Shown here piece by piece: positions 45,046-55,115 of a DNA stretch of 64,000 nucleotides (the first letter of the stretch is position 1; each line of letters starts with the position of its first letter). A program made the translations under genes and the position numbers. Under the pieces are notes generated by a model that did not search any database, was not told the origin of the DNA, and worked only from the letters and a program-made list of their open reading frames with translations. The stretch spans positions 51,222,289 to 51,286,288 of the forward strand of contig JAAALK010000286.1 in NCBI GenBank assembly GCA_019279435.1, in the 5' to 3' direction. This stretch comes from Zizania palustris. Taxonomy: Eukaryota > Streptophyta > Magnoliopsida > Poales > Poaceae.

Positions 45046-45679
45046 GGTCGTGTAGCTGGTGTCCGGCTGTTTCGCGTGGGTTTCGTGGCTGTTTCTGGCG
45101 TGGTTGTGGGAAGGCGAAGGCGACGGCGAAGGCGGCGACGCTGACTTTTAAACGTGTCCCTTCTCTCTCGGTCAGCGGACGGGAGGAGGAGGTGGAGGAT
45201 GGTGGAGGTTGGGTCGCGCGCGTGCGTGATGAAGGAGACGAGCCGGCTGGTTGACGTCGTCGGTGCGCGGCGACCGCGTAAAAGGTGGGTGATCATTCAC
45301 ACGTAAAAATGAAGGGGGACGCCGTCGCAGCGGCGCTTTTGGCCTTTTCACCGCCGGCGGCCGAAAAATGGTGAAGGTGACAGGTCACTTTTGACCGTTT
45401 TTTAGTACCTTAATAGGGGGCTGCCATATAAAAAAAGTAACGTAGAAAGAAAGTTAAATAAGTGGGAAAAAATTCTATAAGAAAGGGTCTAGCTCGCACC
45501 CCGTTTTGTTTTTTGAAAGCAGGAGATTTGTTGATATATTAAAGAGAGAAAATATTTAACGGGAGGAGATTTTATAGGGGCTCTGAAAAAAACAACTTTA
45601 GGAACGTCACAAACAAACGACAGACTCTAGAACAATCAAAAGACACATCTACTAAAAGACAATAACATTAGAACCGGGA
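45046..45679. other. promoter of the gene at 44606-44905 and spacer
   Basis: The part up to about 45350 is GC-rich upstream DNA of the minus-strand gene. From 45420 it turns AT-rich, and TTTTGTTTTTT at 45505-45515 could be the poly(A) tail of the LINE remnant to the right. No gene is seen. Confidence 0.4.
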
Positions 45680-47262
45680 GAGACAGCGCTGATACTTGTC
45701 CCGCTTAGGCTTGGTTGATGGCATATTTCTACATCTTGTACCACTAGGCAGAAAACTTGTGATGTCGAAGCGAAAACCCCTTAGAAAATGCGTTGATTAC
45801 GCTCTTTCCGGAGGTTCCAAATGACATAGACAAGAATTCCATTGAGAGGGTGTCGGCGATGCTTCGGGAAGGAGGAGGAAATTGTCTTCAGTGGTCGACC
45901 ATGGAGGTTACTTGCCCTGGTGAAGAGAAAGATGGTAAATCCTGCCAAATGGAGATTCGATGCCGCACCTCTTTTGCAAATGTACAAGAGAAGATAATAT
46001 GGTCGGCGGTTTCATCTTCTTGATCAAAGTATACAACATTATATTTGAGCCCATTCCCTTTTGGCCAAGTTATCGGTTGTCAGGATCTTCTATTGAACGG
46101 CAAGCCAGGTGAAAATCCTACATTTCCTTTCGGTGCGAACACTCCAAATGAGGGAAGGCCAGAGGGTTTGATAGAACTAGCAAATTGGATGGTGTATGTC
46201 GAGCTAGCCGAGTATTCCCCATGAAGATTCCAGCGCCATTTTATTTGGTCCTGAACTGACGAGTCCCTAGGATGATTGCTAGTCAAGGCCTAGAGAGGAA
46301 TAAATTCTACCATAACATCTGAGTTCACTACAACAAAACAGAACATTTTCGTCGGCCAAGTTAACTTCCGTCGGCTTTTCGGCAAGCCGACGGAAGTTAA
46401 ATAACTTCCGTCGGCTTCTGACAGTGGCCGACGGAAGTTAGCAGGGGTTTTTCCGCGGCCGCCCGGATCCCCCTAACTTCCGTCGGCCAGCATTAAAGCC
46501 GACAGAAGTTAGCTAACTTCCGTCGGCTTTAATGCTGGCCGACGGAAGTTAACTTGCTTTTCACCCAACCGCGCGCGCGTACAGGGAGCCCTAACTCCCT
46601 GTACACGCGCGCACTCCCGCCCGTTCCCCGCCGCCGCCGCTTCGCCGCCTCGGCCGCCGCCCGCCCGCCGCCGCCGCTTCGCCGCCCGGCCGCCGCCCGG
46701 CCGCCCTCGCCCGCCCGGCCGCCGCCTCGGCCGCCAGCCCGCCCGCCCGCCCGCCCGCCCGGCCGCCGCCCGCGCCCGCCGCCCGGAAGATAGCGTTTTG
46801 CCGACGGAAGTTGGCTTCTTCCGTCGGGAAAGGGCTAACTTCCGTCGGCTTTGGCCGACGGAAGTTGCCTGTTTTGTTGTAGTGGTTAGTGATGCAATGG
46901 GCGATGTGAAGCCAATTGTAGTTATGAAGCTCGGCTTTCACGAACTTATTCTTTCTAGTCGCTAGGCGATAAACCTTTGGTTCCAAGTCAATTGGGGCAC
47001 AACCATTTAGCCACCTAGATTATCAGAAACCAAAATGATCTTCTTTTTCGAGATTGATGATCGCCGAGGCATCGAAAAGGTATTTGTCACAGGAGTTCAG
47101 AGGCGGTGAGATGCCTTTCCACACTTGACGGTTGTCAGTTGCCATCTTCTAAGGCCATCGAAGACACAAGGCACGCCCAAAGCGATAGAGGTCTAGCACA
47201 CTTAAGCCTCCATGGGATTTCGGGAACAGGCAGTCGACCAATTAACTAAACAATAGCCTCCA
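45680..47262 (-). mobile_element. 5'-truncated LINE remnant (RT C-terminus and zf-RVT), interrupted by a CACTA element
   Basis: On the minus strand the segment 46890-47250 encodes a typical post-RT stretch (GRALCLRW, HFGF, EPKVYRLATRKNKF). The segment 46080-46286 encodes the zf-RVT entry (IKWRWNLHGEYSASSTYTIQF), and 45781-45987 the tail (VIWNLRKERNQRIF). Stops and shifts break all of it. A CACTA MITE sits at 46326-46884 within the element. Exact ends are uncertain and no target duplication was found. Confidence 0.75.
46326..46884. mobile_element. CACTA (En/Spm) MITE, 559 bp, with 3-bp duplication GTT
   Basis: Terminal repeats CACTACAACAAAACAG and CTGTTTTGTTGTAGTG are perfect over 16 bp, and GTT flanks both sides (46323-46325, 46885-46887), the 3-bp duplication of CACTA elements. 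Both subterminal zones contain repeated TAACTTCCGTCGGC and its complement GCCGACGGAAGTTA, at least eight copies in alternating orientation, which can fold into strong hairpins. The core (46560-46795) is an extreme CCG/CCCG-rich tract without a plausible gene. It is non-autonomous and inserted in a LINE remnant. Confidence 0.93.
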
Positions 47263-48108
47263 CCTACCTCCTCCTCTCCTTTCCACGGAAACGCCCTCCC
47301 AATTTTGTCAATGTGCTTTAATACCCATTTTGTGAGGCCCCAACTCAAGCACTATTGGACTTCTCACTCTCATCCTGCAAGCATGCAAAGGGCATTGGTG
47401 TCGGCGGCACGGGCAACGACGGCATAGGTCCGCATGATGGAGGTGGCCGATAGCGGGCGTGTGGCGGCGCATGACGAAGACGGAGGCAAACAAGGTTGGC
47501 AGTGGTGGGCTCCGTCGCGCGCATCGCCACCCACCTTGACCGCCTCCATCTCTGTCATGCGTTGCCGTCGTCGTTGCTACCAGCCGCCTCCATCACATGT
47601 CCCACTACTGCCACCCGCGTCATTGACTGTCTCCATCATACGTGCCGCCAGATGCCTTCCCGTGCCTACAAGATGAGAGTGAGAATTGATAGAAGTGCTT
47701 GCTTTGAGATTGGTGAAAAATATGAGGTATCAAAATCTGAGTTTGGGTCTCACAAGATAGGGTGTGAGACACTTCATATAATTTTTTCCTTAAATAAGAG
47801 AGAGGATAGAAAATAAAAAAACTTGTTTTAGGTAAAACATCGCATATATATAATATCTAATGTGAAGATAGAAAATGATTGGATGAGAGGGAGAGAGAAC
47901 AAATAAAGAGGTATAAAAATTTATTGTGGCCTCACACTAAGCAATCAAAGTTAAAAATATCAGAGATATGACATATAAATTGTCATGCACTTTCCGTAAC
48001 CTTTACGGAGTTACCGAGTCAAAATAATTAAATAAAAATTAAGAAGTTAGGGACGAGGCTCAGGCTTAGCCATCTCACGGTCTCACCACGTCTTCATCTC
48101 TGACTTTG
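47263..48108. other. spacer with a possible foldback element
   Basis: CAAGCACTATTGGACTTC followed by TCACTCTCATCCTGC (47346-47378) is matched in inverted orientation by 47666-47706 (AGATGAGAGTGAGAATTG...AGAAGTGCTTG). The loop is GC-rich. Similar GTGAGGCC motifs lie further out at 47333 and, inverted, near 47930. Ends and class are unclear. No gene. Confidence 0.35.
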
Positions 48109-48109
48109 C

Positions 48110-48171
<62 letters not shown>
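48109..48171. repeat. compound (GT)12(GA)19-20 microsatellite
   Basis: A GT run at 48109-48132 passes directly into a GA run at 48132-48171. Confidence 0.97.
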
Positions 48172-48174
<3 letters not shown>

Positions 48175-48939
48175 GGGAAGGGGCGGTTCTCTCCGCACCT
48201 GTCGTGAGATGCCCATTAGCTTGCGTTCTCTGAATTAATTGAAGGCTCGCGTAGCTCGTTCAGTGCAGTGGCCCGTTGTTTATCGGTGTGACCATGGAGA
48301 TGTAGTTTTCGTGCGCCGCATTAGTTCGTACAACTATTTAACTCTGTAGCTAGGGTAGCCACAACAACCCTCTTGGTGCGTTTGATAAGGTTCTAACTTT
48401 TATCCTGTGAAACTGAAACTAAGTCAAACATTTTATCAGAAGATCCCACTGAAAATGTTCTAGAAAAATAAACTGAAGTGGTGAATAAAATCTAACTAAT
48501 TTCAAGTACTCACTTCAATAGCTCTACCAAACAAGCCCTGAGACTCCAGATTTCGATTTCGATGCTCCAGACCTTATGCAATTGAACTAAAGGATAAAAC
48601 TACTTTGCAAAGAAACAAAAACTAATCTCTTTTCCATGAAAAAAAAATACTTGGATGATGGCTAACTTTGTCAAACGTGACTTGCTACAAGAAGTGTGGC
48701 TAGGGACTGTTGTGGCAGTCAATCAATCAACCGGCCAAGAAATTATGGCGTGCATAAGACAAGGCGTCGAACTAATAAATAGAGCACATCTCTGCAGGTG
48801 CTATTAAATGGATGAGACAATGAAGCAGAAAGCAAAATGAATGCTACTTCGCGCTACACAGAATGGGACCAGGCTCAGTATTTTGGATGGATCGCATTTC
48901 TTTCTTTCCTTGTTTCGTTTCTCCTGAGTACAGTTACAA
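48172..48939. other. spacer and 3' flank of the folate-carrier-like gene
   Basis: No gene is visible. The part right of about 48800 may be the 3' UTR of the minus-strand carrier gene. Confidence 0.4.
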
Positions 48940-49325
48940 CTATGTATTCTCCTTTGCTGTCTTGAATAACTTGATGACATTCTCATACACCACAAATGTA
49001 AGTGAAGCTGCCGGAAGGTTTTTCAATAGATTAGACGTGATGCCCCTGTAAAATCCACGGACACCTTCATGCCTGCAAAAGATTGATAATCCATAGAGCA
49101 AGTGTCACTTGGTTTGGAACACAATAACATTCAAGTAGCGGTAATGTAGAGCGTAATCCCGTGCACCAGCAGAGATACAATCCAGAAAACTAATTGCAAC
49201 ACAAGGAAGCATGAGCGTTCCAAAATCCAAATTCCAGTTTTAGGTGTGCAACGATGCACAAAAGAAATAAGAATAGTAAGTAAAACCGCTGGAAGAAAAC
49301 TCAAAAACCCAAAGCAAGCCATCTA

Positions 49326-50320
49326 AGTATACAAATCAGCTACAAGAATCTTGCGATGGACAAAACTCAAGTTTTTGGAAAGATTGTTGGCTGCCCCAGG
49401 GATGTATTGGCACAACTTTCCCTTGTCTGTATAGCTTTGTGAAGATCTCCAATATTTCAGTGGCTACTGCACTTCAAGATCGCCGCTGGATAAGGGACAT
49501 TCGAGGCACCCTCTCTAACCAGGCACTTACCGTCATTACCGAGTTCTTCACCCTTTGGGAGACAATACAAGAAATACACATTCAACCCCAAAATGAAGAC
49601 CTGGTAATTTGGAAAACAGCGACAAATGGAGTTTTTAGTGTCTCTTCAGCATACAAAACTTTCTTCACCGCGAACATTGATTAGTTCTGCGGAAAACTAC
49701 TATTGAAGACAAAAGCACCGTCAAAAGTGAAGTTCTTTATGTGGCTTGCTTTGAAGCATAAATGTCTCATGGCTGAGAATTTGGCAAAGCGACAATGGCC
49801 ACATGAAGCAACCTGCTCCTTATGCAATGAGCTTCAAGAAACAAACACACACATTTTCGTCCGGTGTCCATATATCAACCTCCTTTGGAACATGGCTAGA
49901 TTAATGACACATGCATCTTTTACTCTTCCAGGAGAGAGTGGTATGGATCTGGTTGGCTGGTGGTTTATGGCCAGGAAATGTTTTCAAAAAGTAACCAAGA
50001 AAGTCTTTGACTCTTTCTTTATGTTGGTATGTTGGCAAATTTGGAAAGAGCGCAATGCCAGGATATTTCACAATGAGAGGAGATCACATGTCCAATTGTT
50101 TACTTCTATAAAAGATGAATTTGCAGAATGAAAGATGGCTGGAATTATCGCGAAGTCATAAATGTTTTCTTTGGGCGGTAAGGCATTTTAGTAGTCTATG
50201 CTTCAAACTAAATTGTACTTCCTTTTTCGGTTTTGGCAGCCTCCTGCCAATGTATTGAACTTTCAAACCTCTCTCTTTTTAATAAAGTTTTAGCCTGCCT
50301 TTGGTTGGCCCAGCTAAAAA
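49326..50320 (+). mobile_element. 5'-truncated LINE, 995 bp, with perfect 15-bp target duplication
   Basis: AAAGCAAGCCATCTA stands at 49311-49325 and again at 50321-50335. The insert ends in AATAAAGTTTTAGCC...AGCTAAAAA(AAA), a poly(A) tail. Its coding remnant (49439-49684 and 49703-50131) reads zf-RVT: IWKTATNGVFSVSSAYKTFF, APSKVKFFMWLALKHKC, CSLCNELQETNTHIFVRCPY and CWQIWKERNARIF. One in-frame TAG near 49684 interrupts it. The insertion sits in the last intron of the folate-carrier-like gene, in opposite orientation. Confidence 0.93.
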
Positions 50321-51874
50321 AAAGCAAGCCATCTACAGTACACAACTTAATAATAGTAGTAGTAAAAAAAATCAAACCTTGCAGTTTCTTTCACTACATT
50401 CCAGCTATCCGTGTACTTTGCGGAGTGCCATCACTACCAGGCCGTTGCTGCAAAATTACACGTTATTATTATTGATGAAAATCCCAAAGAAATTGAATGG
50501 GCTGAAAAGCTTCCAATATGAAACCTGCATGCGGGCTCGGATGACCTGCAAAAGACATTCAGTTGATTGGTTCAGCAAAAAGGCAGCATAGAGCACACCT
50601 TAACCAAGTTAATGAGAATACGTAGAGCAAAAGAATTTGCCTGGTAAGGATAAGTAAGTAGAATAGCAGTTACTTTTGAACCAGCCCCAAGTGCCGCATA
50701 ATCAATGGAATTCTGTTAAGAATGAAATCAAAGGCATATCTATCAGGCATTGTATGAACATATCTGCCAGGTTGACCATGCATTTTGGACATAGAGATAA
50801 GTGGAACCAAATGTCCAAATGCTCGAAAAAATTATCTTTCTGAGTCTACTAGCACATTCCACCTGTTTATGTTGAAAGTGAAAAAAAATAAAAAGTAACA
50901 CTGAAAAGCGCCAACATTTTAATATCTACTTATATATGTTGACCCAAGCACTAAAGACAAATCACAGATAGTACTACAATAAGGATGTATCGAACATCAC
51001 AAAGGGCGACCATAATTAGTATATGCATCCAAGTTTGCAAGGAAGTATTGAACATCCTGGGTGACAGAAGTGCATCCTTATTGCACCAAACAAGAGTAGA
51101 CGTATAACACAGAAGCAAGCATTTTATTAGTCCATACCAATGAATCCTCGTAGCTTCTGTTGTCTCTACTTTTCGTGAGTATCACAGCTTTGCGAATTTC
51201 CTCATAGGCTGTGAATTGTATCACACCATGGGTAACCTTTCAAGCATGACACAGTAGAAGAACATCAGTGCATGCATTAGATTTTTCAACCATATTAAAT
51301 TCTAGAAGTTAACTAACTGAAGCTATTATAGGCATAGAAACTAGTTAAGCAAATTGAAGATTTGCAACAACCAAATTCCTAGGAGTTTGTAAAGGAATAA
51401 AAGGGAAGAAAGACTCTAGGAAAGCTAGGGAATTCTGACAATCACAGATACACCAAACTAACAACATAAGATGTATCTCATCCTCATCGGTTTCTACCCT
51501 TCCTAATAATATAAGTGATCTATATGAGATCAACTTTGGCATCATGTCATCATGGTAGCAATGACAAGAAACTGTGATAAACATGTTAAAATACTACAAT
51601 ATTATGGAAACATGCCATCCAGTTGGAGCATCACAAGAGGATTTACTTGGATGACACATACATAAATTAGATCTATCACACATCAGACAAAAACATGAGG
51701 GCATGAGGCTAATATCTCAAAACTCAGGTGCAATTTTGCACCAAAAACAATTGAGTTCACATAAAATGGTAAATTGTTCATAGCTATGTAGTGTTCACCA
51801 AAGAAACACCATACTCAATCAAAGAAAGAGTGACAAAAGTCATTGAAACTGGCAAACTGCACAAGAACATGATA

Positions 51875-52131
51875 CTCCCTCCAATTCCTTATATAAGTCG
51901 TTTAAGCCTTCCAAACTGTTTCTCAAATATAAGTTATTTTAGAACTTCTAGATACTTTTTCATCTTTTCTTCCATGTTTGCCTCTATCAAATAAATGCTA
52001 CCCCTCGCACAAATAAGCAACTCATATTTTCCAAAGCAGAATAAATGAGGGGCAACAAAGTCATTTGAGTTGATTTCTTCTTAATTCTTGTGCACAAGTC
52101 CAAAACAACATATATGAGGAATCAGAGGGAG
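51875..52131. mobile_element. Stowaway MITE, 257 bp, in a carrier-gene intron
   Basis: CTCCCTCCAATTCCTTATATAA and, inverted at the right end, TATATGAGGAATCAGAGGGAG form the termini, flanked by TA on both sides (51873-51874, 52132-52133), the Tc1/mariner Stowaway signature. It lies in the intron between exons 52256-52329 and 51138-51236. Confidence 0.85.
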
Positions 52132-54103
52132 TATGTAACTACAGTTCCATGTTTAAAATTATGCTAAGCATTGTGTGGTTATTAGCTAGATGTTGTCTGC
52201 ACGATTACAATTAAGAGATCAATAACATAAACAAACAACATAAGAAAAAACATACCAGCAAAAGCCCAGGTCGGATCCCTCTGTAAAGTGCAAGCCATCC
52301 CTCCTCTTTCAAAATAGTTCTCAAAGCATCTGGCCTTACAGCGATCAAATAATTGAAGTCACAGAAAATTAAAATAAGATACAGAGTAAAGAAAATTTGA
52401 AAACAATAATTAATAACAGAAACAATTCACAGAATAATACATTAATTATTAGTCATAAACATTTCATTGGGTTTTGGAGTAATTGCTTTGTTGCTTACTT
52501 GCTTTGCAAGACTTCTTCCAGAACTGTGAATGGGCATCAAATATTATTTGATGTGACATGATTCGAAGCTACACTGCCAGTGTAAAATTATATGCCAATT
52601 GCTATATTAAACTTTAAAATATAATTATATGTGTTTTTCTTAGCACAAAATCATGAGCATTGAAGAAAGTAAATATTACCAGAAAATCCAGAATATCGTG
52701 AAGCATGATGTCTAGGTGTTTGTAGTTGCAGTCTTGTTTTTACCAGCCATATAGGATTAGTAAACAAACAAACCTGTATAATGCATAGCCAAAAGAAAAA
52801 ACTTGTTTCATGAACAGTATTTTAAATAATGAAACACAACACAGGTAAGTAATGCCGTAATGGCACTAACAAAAGCCACTACTTAGGAAAAACACCAAGG
52901 TTATGCATACCATAAAAACACCACCAATTATATTAAGAGAACTTCGTATTGATGCTAACATCTTATTCGAGGTTAAAAAATGATCTTAAATCTGATCCAA
53001 TTATATTAACTTTTTTTGAAAGGTCAAAAGTTACAGTACGAACCAAAACACCTGCTTCAGCAGCTGACACAAGATGGTGGACTGCCTGGAGCTGGTCATC
53101 CTTCCCTTGTAAGTACCTTTGTTTAGCTCTGTTATAACTGTCATAATAGATCTTAAAGTCAGTTGAATAGCTGGTAAATAGTAAAGAGAATTCAAATGGG
53201 TAATCAGAAAGCAAGCTCCCATATTGGTACACAGCAATATCCAATTCTTAGATGGAGGATACAGACAAGTGAACTTAAATCCTGAAGTTAGCAGTTTACT
53301 TTAGTTTACTTCAGCATTTTAAAACACATCATACTAGGCTACAATTAGGAACCTATCTGCACTACGAATGACCTGAGAACTTTTTGAAAGTGAGCATATC
53401 CAACTACAGCTGCTACTTATACCAATAAAGCATTCTTTAAACACAACGTCCATACACCTCAATCAAGGAGTTGCATGTATTCAGAGTTTCAAGATTCACA
53501 TTATTGTGCAGATGTACACAAGTAACATCTGCTCTCTACAAGCATACTCAGCCATAAGTTCAACAGTTAGGCTTCTTTTTCAAAACGAAACTAAATTTAT
53601 CAGTTAGGAAGTTTTTCTTCTTAAGAAGAAAAAAGTAATGTGACCCATATATGTATGGGCAAGTCATTTTCCAAATTTGTGGGAACCTGTCAATTTTAAC
53701 ACTAAATAAAAGCACATGTAAACCCAGATAAATCGTAAAATGGTTTAAGATATGGAGCCCGCAACTCTAAGCCATCCACCAACCGATAAGAACAATACGC
53801 GATAGGAATTCACACACCTCAGATCGTGCGATGGTGTACACAGCGTGTGCCGTATTCCAGTACGGCGACACGTCGGAGCAACCCTTCCCACCGCTCACTG
53901 CACAGCGAAACGCAGGGTTACCGGTCGGGCTCCGCGTCTCCAAGGGTATCGAAGGCTTGGGGGGCTTACCTTGGAAGCGGGTGCGGACGACGTCGAGCGG
54001 GTGGAGGGGTCGCGACGGTAGAGAAGCCGGCGGACGCCCCTGCGACGGCGTTCTCCCATGTCCAAGTCTCCGTCAACGCCGGTGAGGACCCCGGCGTCGG
54101 CAT

Positions 54104-55115
54104 CTCCGGCGCCGGGGGTCGCTTCTCTCGCCCCTCCTGGCTCGAAGCCTCGGGAGTCAGCGGCGGCGCCCAGAACTCGGACGACGCCGTCCACGACCTC
54201 ACCTGCCTGACAGCCTGAGGCTGAGCAACCGTTCGAATGGTCAATGGTGCGATGAATTAGGCGTGGGCCGAGTGGTAATTTCCAAAGGACAATAGTGCAG
54301 CTGAGTAAAATTACGTACTTCTTGGTTCTTGCGTTGTTTGTCCGGTTAGCTAACTAACAATTAATTCTTAACTATCTTATAATTAGTCGGCTTAGTCATG
54401 TATATTTGAATATTTGGATTAATTGGTGGCTAAAGTCGATTTTGTCCTTCTACAATAATCATGCTATCATTGTATAGAGGGCAAAATAGTCTAAGGGCTC
54501 ATATTAGCTTAAATTAATTTACTTTTGTGGATTAATGGATTAATCATTACTTATACCATAAGTCAATAGTTAGTTCACCGATCAGTTGTCTACGTTACCT
54601 CCGGTTCTTCTTGAGACTTTTAAAAACATATTTATTTCAGCTAACACTGACTCTCATGAGCCAAGTTAATTGACTGTTACCTCTTCGGTTCTTCTTGAGA
54701 CTTTTAAAAACATATTTATTTCAGCTAATACTGACTGTCATGAGCCAAGTTAATTGTCTGCCACTATGTTCAACAGTTTTGTATACCAGTGACCTGCCTG
54801 GTGTAAACAGCTATGAAAGTTATCCCTGCATTCTGCTTCAGAAATAGCTAGATGATCATCGCAAAAGAAGACAGACAGAAAGAGATTACTAGATGACAAC
54901 CGATCAAAACGGATTGATCGTAAAGAATGAGCAGAGAGGGGTACAACACTCAAACACATGGATTGGAAACGGATAAATATGGCGCGCCGATGCGTGAATC
55001 TTTCGCAGCGGGGCTGATTTTGTTAGTTCTGTTGCCTTATGTGTCACCACCCTAAAGTCAGGAGTTTCTGACAAGAATCTACGTATCAATTTATACACAG
55101 GCATCTGAACATTTG
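54104..55115. other. spacer between the carrier-like gene and the TIFY-GATA gene
   Basis: The first about 150 bp continue the open carrier frame up to a possible ATG at 54244; the rest is AT-rich. It contains the 84-bp tandem duplication listed separately. The part below 55115 is likely 3' UTR of the TIFY-GATA gene. No other gene is seen. Confidence 0.45.
54602..54760. repeat. direct tandem duplication, 84-bp unit, two copies
   Basis: CGGTTCTTCTTGAGACTTTT at 54602 recurs at 54686, with over 90 percent identity through GAGCCAAGTTAATTG. Confidence 0.9.

Larger units (their letters stand above)
48940..54103 (-). pseudogene. mitochondrial carrier family, folate transporter (FOLT1)-like, decaying
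   Basis: Recognised exons: 53970-54103, 53818-53897, 53044-53137, 52680-52773, 52256-52329, 51138-51236, 50641-50712, 50525-50545 (21-bp micro-exon), 50378-50447 and 48940-49072. Translations include LHPLDVVRTRFQ, TAHAVYTIARSE, NRAKQRYLQGKDD, CLFTNPIWLVKTRLQLQTP, LALYRGIRPGL, IQFTAYEEIRK, VIRARMQ and GFYRGITSNLLKNLPAASLT, matching plant FOLT1, which carries folate across an organelle membrane. Defects: one extra base in a G run at 54006-54009 shifts exon 1; the exon that should follow ...TIARSE (family motif GLRGLYAG) is absent from the 680-bp gap to the next exon; a 2-bp excess shifts the 50378-50447 exon. A LINE lies in the last intron, and one donor is GC instead of GT (50640-50639). Confidence 0.78.

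Noticed and set aside
44544..45296. 250-codon minus-strand frame over the small conserved gene
   Set aside because: It overlaps the conserved 99-aa frame in another frame and is Arg/Pro/Gly-rich low complexity.
46340..46560. Repeats spaced like a CRISPR array
   Set aside because: The repeats alternate in orientation and belong to a CACTA transposon's subterminal region in a plant genome.
46554..46986. Pro/Arg-rich frames in the CACTA core
   Set aside because: They are translations of a CCG-repeat tract, not a gene.
48109..48171. Possible regulatory GAGA element
   Set aside because: It is a plain compound microsatellite and no gene starts nearby in a suitable position.
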